A DNA stretch of 10,721 bases from Candidatus Rokuibacteriota bacterium (GTDB lineage: Bacteria; Methylomirabilota; Methylomirabilia; Rokubacteriales; CSP1-6). The stretch is taken from NCBI GenBank assembly GCA_003220195.1, contig QHRT01000050.1:1-10721 (forward strand). The letters are read 5' to 3'. The position numbers were made by a program, and so were the translations under genes. Under the pieces are notes generated by a model. That model had not been told where the DNA came from. It worked only from the letters and a program-made list of their open reading frames with translations, and made no database searches. Position 1 is the first letter of the stretch; each line of letters begins with the position of its first letter. Shown here in pieces: positions 1 through 4,789 of the stretch.

Positions 1-294
1 CACGTCGAACTTGCCGAGCTTCTCGACCGCCAGCACGTACGCAAGCTCGGAGGTCATGGCCGCGACGTAGTCGGTCTTCGACGCGATCGTCGGGTACTGC
101 ACGTACGTCAGCGTCTCGCCGAGCTTCTCGTGACAGCGGTGGAGATAGCCGATCACCGCGTCGACCGCGACGACCGTCTCGCCCTCGAGCGTCAAGATCG
201 CGCGAAAGACACCGTGGGCCGACGGGTGCTGCGGCCCCATGTTCATCACGAGGCGCTCGCTCCCGCCGTACCCGATCTCGACGACGTCCGGCAT
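1..294 (-). CDS. nuoD: NADH-quinone oxidoreductase subunit D (NuoD), N-terminal 98 residues; gene runs off the left edge
   Basis: The 49-kDa-type subunit of complex I, which forms the quinone-binding cavity with NuoB. The visible N-terminus has the family hallmark MNMGPQHPSAHGVFR (residues 17-31), including the His-rich loop that lines the quinone pocket. It is followed by IGYLHRCHEKLGE (48-60) and an ELAYVLAVEKL segment (83-93). The ATG lies 3 nt after the NIPSNAP stop codon, so the gene is co-transcribed and probably translationally coupled. I see no strong ribosome binding site. Oddities: the usual HRG-x-EK motif reads HRC-H-EK (Cys54), and the usual Arg before the following DY pair (RMDY, RLDY or RIEY in Thermus, mammals and E. 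coli) reads KTDY (Lys73). Identity is secure; the remaining roughly 300 residues lie outside the window. Confidence 0.95.
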   Translation of the reverse strand, partial: MPDVVEIGYGGSERLVMNMGPQHPSAHGVFRAILTLEGETVVAVDAVIGYLHRCHEKLGETLTYVQYPTIASKTDYVAAMTSELAYVLAVEKLGKFDV

Positions 295-297
295 CCG

Positions 298-933
298 TTA
301 CTTCATCGGCGAGACGGCGGTCGGGATGAGGACCAGCGCGTCCTGCTGCTGGAGGAGCGGCAGCGACTTCGCGAGGAACGCTTGCCACTCGGGATCTTGC
401 AACGCCTTCCCGCGCGCCGCGGCGCGGTCGTTGAGGTCGCGGTAGACCCAGAGATGCACGGCTTCGTTCAGCTGCGAGACCTGCGTCTCCCAGTACCCGA
501 CGTTGCGCGAGTACTTCTCGCGCGCCGGCAGGATCTCGCGCGTCAGCGTGAACCACTCGGCGAGCTTGCCCGGGACCGCGCGATACGTGCGGAGCTCGTA
601 GATGTTGCCGGAGTCGGCCGGCGGCTTGAACGGCGTGACGGATGACAAGATCTTGTTCTGCTGGTGAAGCAGCAGCGGACGGATCTTCGCGACGTACTCC
701 GTCGCCCAGGCCTGGTTCTTGGCGAGCTCGCCGCGCAGGCGCTCCCGCTCGTTCAGATCGGGGTAGCTCCAGAGGTGCACGTACTGGTTCAGCGTCCCGA
801 ACTCGGTCGTGAAGCCGCCTTCGAATTTCCCGTAATCGTTGCCGCGGATCTTCCGTCCGACCTCGGCGTTGAGCTTCAGGTACTCCGGAAGCTTGCCCGG
901 GTGGAACGTGTACTGGCGCAGCTCGAAGATCAT
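298..933 (-). CDS. Two-domain NIPSNAP family protein inside the nuo operon
   Basis: A 211-residue protein made of two NIPSNAP (ferredoxin-like alpha/beta barrel) domains, about residues 1-100 and 108-208. Each opens with an ELR-x-Y strand plus PGKL (residues 4-15 and 113-124). Each carries a matching block: LNQYVHLWSYPDLNER (48-63) and LNEAVHLWVYRDLNDR (155-170). No signal peptide or membrane segment is visible, so it is probably cytoplasmic. The start is supported by AAGGAG 8 nt upstream (942-947), the best ribosome binding site in the cluster. It lies 19 bp after nuoC and 3 bp before nuoD, so it must be transcribed with complex I. NIPSNAP proteins are poorly understood; animal members associate with mitochondria. 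A role as accessory subunit, assembly factor or unrelated passenger cannot be decided from sequence. Confidence 0.9.
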   Translation of the reverse strand: MIFELRQYTFHPGKLPEYLKLNAEVGRKIRGNDYGKFEGGFTTEFGTLNQYVHLWSYPDLNERERLRGELAKNQAWATEYVAKIRPLLLHQQNKILSSVTPFKPPADSGNIYELRTYRAVPGKLAEWFTLTREILPAREKYSRNVGYWETQVSQLNEAVHLWVYRDLNDRAAARGKALQDPEWQAFLAKSLPLLQQQDALVLIPTAVSPMK

Positions 934-941
934 CGTGCGCT

Positions 942-947
942 CTCCTT
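942..947 (-). promoter_or_regulatory. Ribosome binding site of the NIPSNAP gene
   Basis: The sense strand reads AAGGAG, 8 nt before the ATG at 933. It is the strongest Shine-Dalgarno match among the coupled genes here and suggests independent, efficient initiation of this reading frame. Confidence 0.7.
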
Positions 948-952
948 TTCCA

Positions 953-1408
953 TCATCGATACGGCGTGAAGCCCTCGTCCACCCAGTCCTTCCGCAACGG
1001 ATGTCCGACCCAGTCCTCCGACAGGAGAATGCGTCTCGGATCCGGGTGGCCGTCGAACACGACGCCGAACATGTCGTAGCACTCGCGCTCCATCCAGTCG
1101 GCGCCCTTCCACACGGAGGTCAGCGTCGGGCAGTGCACCTGACCACCAGGTAAGCGCGTGCGCATGAAGACCTCGACGCCGGCATCCAGGTTCTCGACGC
1201 GCGCGAGAACCTCGAGCCCGTCCGTCTTCCAGTCCACGGCGCTGAGCCAGTTGAAATACACGCAGCCGAGCCGCCGGCGCGCGAATTCGCCGAACGGCTG
1301 CCATTGATCGGGACGGAGGCTCACGGTGAGGGCGCGGCCCTCGACGGTGGCGTCCACACCAAACTCCTGGCGGGTGAACGTTGCTGCGTCGGTCGGCGTC
1401 ACGCTCAC
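953..1408 (-). CDS. nuoC: NADH-quinone oxidoreductase subunit C (NuoC)
   Basis: The 30-kDa subunit of the complex I peripheral arm, 151 residues. The C-terminal signature is clear: WKGADWMERECYDMFGV (residues 100-116), GHPDPRRILL (120-129) and DWVGHPLRKDW (132-142). The start is taken as the GTG at 1408, which overlaps the nuoB stop in a GTGA tetranucleotide. A second in-frame GTG lies two codons later. The frame stays open upstream of 1408, but that stretch is the antiparallel-free shadow of nuoB and has no NuoC similarity. No Shine-Dalgarno sequence precedes it, so re-initiation from nuoB translation is likely. The family is separate NuoC, not the NuoCD fusion seen in E. coli; nuoD follows only after the NIPSNAP gene. 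Confidence 0.95.
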   Translation of the reverse strand: MSVTPTDAATFTRQEFGVDATVEGRALTVSLRPDQWQPFGEFARRRLGCVYFNWLSAVDWKTDGLEVLARVENLDAGVEVFMRTRLPGGQVHCPTLTSVWKGADWMERECYDMFGVVFDGHPDPRRILLSEDWVGHPLRKDWVDEGFTPYR

Positions 1409-2037
1409 TCGGTGGGTGACGGGGGGGCCGGACGGGTGCCGCTTCGCTGGAACTCTGCCACCTGCTCTTGAAGTTTCAGGAGGCCGTACATGAGCGAGTC
1501 GGGCGTCGGGGGGCACCCGGGGACGTACACGTCGACCGGGACGACACGATCGACGCCCTTCACGACGTGATAGCCGTGCCGGAACGGGCCACCCGAATTC
1601 GCGCACGACCCCATCGACACCACCCATTTGGGGTCGGGCATCTGGTCGTAGATGCGCTTCAGCATCGGCGCCATCTTGATCGTCACCGTGCCGGAGACGA
1701 TCATGAGATCTGAGTGCCGGGGCGAGGCCCACGGCACCATGCCGAAACGTTCCACGTCGAACCGCGACGCGAACGTCGCCATCATCTCGATCGCGCAGCA
1801 GGCCAGGCCGAACGTCACGGGCCAGATGGAAGACTTGCGCGCCCAGTTGAAGACTTTGTCCATCTGCGCCGTGGCGATCCAGCCGCCGGGCATGTGGTGG
1901 ATCGTGTCGGCGATCGACGTGAGCGCGTTCGACATCTTGTCGTCACCCGCGCGCTCTTGATGATATTTCTCCCACTCCTGGAGATCCTTGACCTCGGTCC
2001 ACACCGGCGGCGGGATGACGGGGAGAGGCGGCTTCAC
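1405..2037 (-). CDS. nuoB: NADH-quinone oxidoreductase subunit B (NuoB), N2 cluster subunit
   Basis: The PSST-type subunit that carries iron-sulphur cluster N2, the last electron carrier before quinone. All four cluster ligands are present: the tandem Cys80-Cys81 in FGLACCAIEMM, Cys145 in MGSCANSGG and Cys175 in VYVPGCPPTPDSL. The N-terminal 35 residues are Pro-rich and variable. The GTG at 2037 overlaps the nuoA stop as GTGA. A GTG at 2043 is also in frame and has AAGGGG 7 nt upstream, so it may be the true start; an internal ATG at codon 35 is a weaker choice. Oddity: the segment after RFG reads MVPWASPRHSD (100-110), where most NuoB/NdhK proteins have R-x-SPRQ-x-D, so the usual Arg is Trp103 and the usual Gln is His108. 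Identity is secure. Confidence 0.96.
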   Translation of the reverse strand: MKPPLPVIPPPVWTEVKDLQEWEKYHQERAGDDKMSNALTSIADTIHHMPGGWIATAQMDKVFNWARKSSIWPVTFGLACCAIEMMATFASRFDVERFGMVPWASPRHSDLMIVSGTVTIKMAPMLKRIYDQMPDPKWVVSMGSCANSGGPFRHGYHVVKGVDRVVPVDVYVPGCPPTPDSLMYGLLKLQEQVAEFQRSGTRPAPPSPTE

Positions 2038-2387
2038 TTCCACTCGAGCACCCCTTCGCGATACGCGTAGAGCCAGCCGAGCAGGAGGATCGCGACGAAC
2101 GCGGCCATCACCCAGAACGCCGGCATGCCGACCTTGCCGAGCACGAGCGCCCAGGGGAACAGGAACACCGCCAGCGCGTCGAAGACGATGAAGACGATGG
2201 CCACCAGGTAGAAGCCGACGGGGAACTGGATCCACGCCGTGCCGATGGGCTCAGCGCCGCACTCGTAGTTCTGGAGCTTCGTCGCGTCGGGCCTGGACGG
2301 CCTCAGCACCCGGGCGATGCCGAGCGACACCACCCCGAACGCGACGATGAAGACGGCGAAGACGAGCACGCCAGAGTAGCCCGACAC
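2034..2387 (-). CDS. nuoA: NADH-quinone oxidoreductase subunit A (NuoA)
   Basis: Small membrane subunit of complex I (ND3 family), next to the quinone cavity. Numbered from the ATG at 2393, three membrane helices span about 7-30, 59-84 and 90-110. Between the first two is the long loop with NYECG (42-46), whose Cys matches the one in the mitochondrial active/deactive switch loop. The usual ATG at 2393 abuts the GGAGG sequence with no spacer. The GTG two codons later (2387) has a 6-nt spacer, so I chose it (117 residues; 119 from the ATG). First gene of the nuo cluster, about 20 nt downstream of a predicted transcription start. Oddity: helix 2 reads FDALAVFLFPW where E. coli has FDVEALYLFAW, so the conserved membrane Glu (E. 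coli Glu81) is Leu. Confidence 0.93.
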   Translation of the reverse strand: MSGYSGVLVFAVFIVAFGVVSLGIARVLRPSRPDATKLQNYECGAEPIGTAWIQFPVGFYLVAIVFIVFDALAVFLFPWALVLGKVGMPAFWVMAAFVAILLLGWLYAYREGVLEWK

Positions 2388-2393
2388 AGACAT

Positions 2394-2398
2394 CCTCC
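2394..2398 (-). promoter_or_regulatory. Ribosome binding site that decides the nuoA start
   Basis: The sense strand is GGAGG immediately followed by ATGTCTGTG. Only the GTG at 2387 has workable spacing (6 nt); the ATG at 2393 has none. Confidence 0.6.
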
Positions 2399-2418
2399 CG
2401 GAATCGACCCAAGAGCGG

Positions 2419-2427
2419 AGTATACCA
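2419..2427 (-). promoter_or_regulatory. Extended -10 element of the nuo operon promoter
   Basis: The minus strand reads TGG-TATACT: an extended TGn motif plus a hexamer with 5 of 6 matches to TATAAT. No good -35 hexamer stands 16-18 bp upstream, which is normal for extended -10 promoters. The predicted start near 2412 gives a leader of about 20-25 nt containing the GGAGG sequence of nuoA. Confidence 0.6.
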
Positions 2428-2492
2428 TCCGGGAAAGCGCCGGAACGTGTGCACCGCTGTGTCATGAGGTCAACGGAAGTGCCACGAAATGC

Positions 2493-2521
2493 GTTCCCGC
2501 GGCGTCGATGCCGCGGCGAAC
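2493..2521. repeat. Strong hairpin in the nuoA upstream region
   Basis: Arms GTTC-CCGCGGC (2493-2503) and GCCGCGG-C-GAAC (2510-2521) pair as an 11-bp stem with a single bulged C at 2517 and loop GTCGAT. On the plus strand a TTTT run begins 8 nt after the stem (2530-2533), too far for a standard intrinsic terminator. It lies upstream of the nuo promoter, in the 255-bp spacer 2394-2648. Otherwise that spacer shows only short, unconvincing open frames. The plus-strand gene's promoter is not clear; a TACGAT at 2566-2571 is a weak -10 candidate. Confidence 0.55.
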
Positions 2522-2648
2522 ACGGCGAATTTTCAGGACCCCGCTCGGAGGTACGACCTTTGCCTTACGATGTCGGCGTGACCAGTTCAATCCCGAGGCG
2601 CGCCACGGCGTTGCCGGGGCGCGTCCGAGCGTTGGGGGTGTGGGGGCC

Positions 2649-3341
2649 ATGTCAGGCGCGTCCGCGCGCCTCTCGGGGCCCCCGCCAAGATCGATGAGTC
2701 CGGGCCGCCACCTCGGCACCACCGCGGTGGCGCGCGCCGGGACCCTGGCGGTAACCGGCTCGGTCGGGCTCACCGCGGCCATCGCCGCGGGCGGCTTCTT
2801 GATCGACGTCGATCACGCGATCGACTACGTGCTCTTCGAGCGACAGCGGGATCTGCGGCCCGGCGCATTCATGCGCTACTACCTCGACGGCCGGGTCAAG
2901 ATCGCGGTGCTCGCGCTCCATTCCTACGAGCTCTTCGGGCTCATCGCGCTCGCCGCGTGGTGGATGGGCTCGAACATCCTGTGGGGCTATCTGATGGGCG
3001 CGCTGATGCACCTGGCGCTCGACATCACGTTCAACGGCGAGTACCGGCCGCGATCGATCTCGGCCTTCTACAGCTTCACGTACCGGCTGATCCACCGGTT
3101 CCGGATGGTGGAGCTGCTGGGGCCGCTCGACGAGCGCGTCGTCCTTCCGGATGGGTTCTGGGCGACGTTCTTCCGAGGGCCGCGTCCGGTCCCGACCGGG
3201 GACGAGGCGGACGGTCAGCGCGCGGCGACGAGCTCGAGTGAGCTCCCCGCGTCCCCGCGCCGCATACGCTCCACGACCTCGCGCGCGAGCGCGGCCGCTT
3301 CCACCTCGCCGTCCGGTCCGCTGAGCGCGAGCCCGCGGTAA
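2649..3341 (+). CDS. Small His/Asp-rich membrane protein, DUF457/YdjM-like putative metal-dependent hydrolase
   Basis: A 230-residue protein with about four hydrophobic segments (residues 30-50, 84-106 and 108-124 are clearest). Charged residues recur at helix ends in a pattern like the DUF457/YdjM inner-membrane family: His21 in GRHLGTT, DVDH (53-56), HSYE (91-94) and HLALD (121-125). These could bind a metal, but no enzyme activity is established for such proteins. The ATG at 2649 is preceded by a G-rich GTGGGGG stretch. The ATG at 2694, giving MSPGRHLG, is an equally reasonable start on protein grounds. From about residue 190 the sequence turns into Ser/Arg/Ala-rich low complexity and its last 127 bp are antisense to the end of iorB, so the conserved protein probably ends before the stop. 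Assignment to a family is tentative; the coding frame is well supported by its hydrophobic pattern. Confidence 0.75.
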   Translation: MSGASARLSGPPPRSMSPGRHLGTTAVARAGTLAVTGSVGLTAAIAAGGFLIDVDHAIDYVLFERQRDLRPGAFMRYYLDGRVKIAVLALHSYELFGLIALAAWWMGSNILWGYLMGALMHLALDITFNGEYRPRSISAFYSFTYRLIHRFRMVELLGPLDERVVLPDGFWATFFRGPRPVPTGDEADGQRAATSSSELPASPRRIRSTTSRASAAASTSPSGPLSASPR

Positions 3342-4789
3342 CGCGCGGCCAGCGCCGTCGCGGTCGTCGTACTCTTTCCGGCGGCGAGCTCCAGCGTTTC
3401 GAGCACACGATCGAGCAGGTCGTCGAGCGCCCCCATCATCCGCCGTCGCACGTCGCCATACCCCTTGACGAGCTGCGCGGCGCGGGCGACCTCGCGCGCG
3501 AGGTCGGCGCTCGAGCCCGCGCACCGCGCGACCGCCGCGAGCCAGCGTTCCATGCGTCGGTGCTCCTCGTGGGCGCGATACGAGAAGGGACGCAGACGGC
3601 GGCATCGCGCGAGCAGCCAGAGTCGCAGATAGCCCGAGATCGTCGTGGTCTTCACGTGCTGACCGAGCGTCGGTCGCGCCTCGGGCCAGCGCCGTTCGGC
3701 CCAGCGCGCGACGCCACGCACGAGACGGTACGGGAGCACGCCGTAGATCTCGTCGAGATCCGGCTTCAGGTAGTCCGTCACGATGATCTCGGCGCCGGGC
3801 GCGCGGGCGTCATGGGTGATCCGCTCGAACCGGGCCCACCGCGTTTTGAGATCGGCCACGCGGATCGCGTCCTCGTACGTCATCCAGACCGCGAGCCAGC
3901 GTGCGACGATGGCCGCGACGTCGACGTCGGCGTCCGGCGCGACGAACGGCTTGAGCCGCTCGAGATATCTGAGCGCGTACGCGCGGTCCTGATAGTCGAT
4001 GAGCCGCGGGATCGCGTGCGCCAGGACGGGATGGAGCGCCGCCGGCCAGTCGCGGACCAGCGGATCGAGACCGGTCACATCGCCATCACCGCGCGGACCG
4101 TCAGCCGAGGGTGGCGCAGCTTTTCGCAGCCGCCCGCCGTCGCCAGGCGCCGTCTCCGACGCGGATCCGGAGCCGCTCACGCGCTCCCGGCCCAGCTCGA
4201 ACCCGGCGAGGTTCTGCTTCACCTGGACGGCCTTCCGCTCGATCGCGGCGCGGTACGCGTCCGCGCCGATCGGTAACACCTCGCTCGCTGCCAGCGCGCC
4301 GAGCAGGATGGCATTCGCCTCGGTGCCGTGCTCTCTCGCCAGCGCCAGCGCGTCGAACGCGATGAAGCGCCGGGAAAACGCTTCTGCCGCGCGGAGCAGA
4401 TCGTCGGTCGGATAGACACTGCCCGACGTGCTGATCCGTTCGTGGATCGAATAGAGCCGGTGCGTCGACGCGATGATGGTCGTGCGCTCCGGCGACGGGA
4501 AGCCGAGCTCGATGGCGCGTCCGACCTCGAGCAGCTCGGGCGCGAGCAGCGCGTCGAGCGCGCCGGGGACGGGATAGAGCGAGAACGTCGGCGCGTCCTC
4601 CTCGTCGCCGGTGTAGAGCTCGACGTAATACGACGTGGACCCGGTGCGCTGCGCGACGCCGGGAATCGACGTCCCGTGACCGACGAGGCCCGCGGCGTGC
4701 GCGGCGTCGATGATCCACTCCGAGAGCACCCCGCCACCCTGCCCCCCGACGGCGGGGATCAAGAGTGTGTAGAGTTCGCCGGGCTTCAC
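3215..4789 (-). CDS. iorB: Indolepyruvate oxidoreductase beta subunit family protein with long C-terminal domain (IorB-like)
   Basis: The gamma-type domain of a 2-oxoacid:ferredoxin oxidoreductase, which binds coenzyme A and contacts the TPP subunit. Residues 11-24 (IPAVGGQGGGVLSE) and 42-55 (IPGVAQRTGSTSYY) are its signatures. This domain spans about 1-200. A Gly/Ser/Ala-rich linker (about 204-237) then leads to a mostly helical C-terminal region of about 285 residues, as in the long bacterial beta subunits that carry DUF6537. Archaeal IorB has only about 200 residues. Start: the GTG at 4789 overlaps the iorA stop as GTGA, with GGGAG 4 nt upstream; the upstream open frame is a shadow of iorA. 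Its end overlaps the plus-strand gene ending at 3341. The natural substrate is not certain: indolepyruvate, phenylpyruvate or other arylpyruvates are all possible. Confidence 0.9.
   Translation of the reverse strand: MKPGELYTLLIPAVGGQGGGVLSEWIIDAAHAAGLVGHGTSIPGVAQRTGSTSYYVELYTGDEEDAPTFSLYPVPGALDALLAPELLEVGRAIELGFPSPERTTIIASTHRLYSIHERISTSGSVYPTDDLLRAAEAFSRRFIAFDALALAREHGTEANAILLGALAASEVLPIGADAYRAAIERKAVQVKQNLAGFELGRERVSGSGSASETAPGDGGRLRKAAPPSADGPRGDGDVTGLDPLVRDWPAALHPVLAHAIPRLIDYQDRAYALRYLERLKPFVAPDADVDVAAIVARWLAVWMTYEDAIRVADLKTRWARFERITHDARAPGAEIIVTDYLKPDLDEIYGVLPYRLVRGVARWAERRWPEARPTLGQHVKTTTISGYLRLWLLARCRRLRPFSYRAHEEHRRMERWLAAVARCAGSSADLAREVARAAQLVKGYGDVRRRMMGALDDLLDRVLETLELAAGKSTTTATALAARYRGLALSGPDGEVEAAALAREVVERMRRGDAGSSLELVAAR

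Noticed and set aside
1409..1732. Longer nuoC beginning near 1732
   Set aside because: The added sequence is nuoB read in another frame and has no NuoC similarity; the GTG at 1408 gives the normal family length.
2508..2648. Upstream extension of the DUF457-like gene to the ATG at 2508
   Set aside because: The first 47 residues are Arg-rich without family features, and the ATG lies inside the loop of the 2493-2521 hairpin with no ribosome binding site.
2957..3241. Possible frameshift in the DUF457-like gene, with a second frame open here
   Set aside because: The main frame stays hydrophobic and motif-rich through 3180 and the alternative frame shows only shadow composition, so no frameshift is needed.
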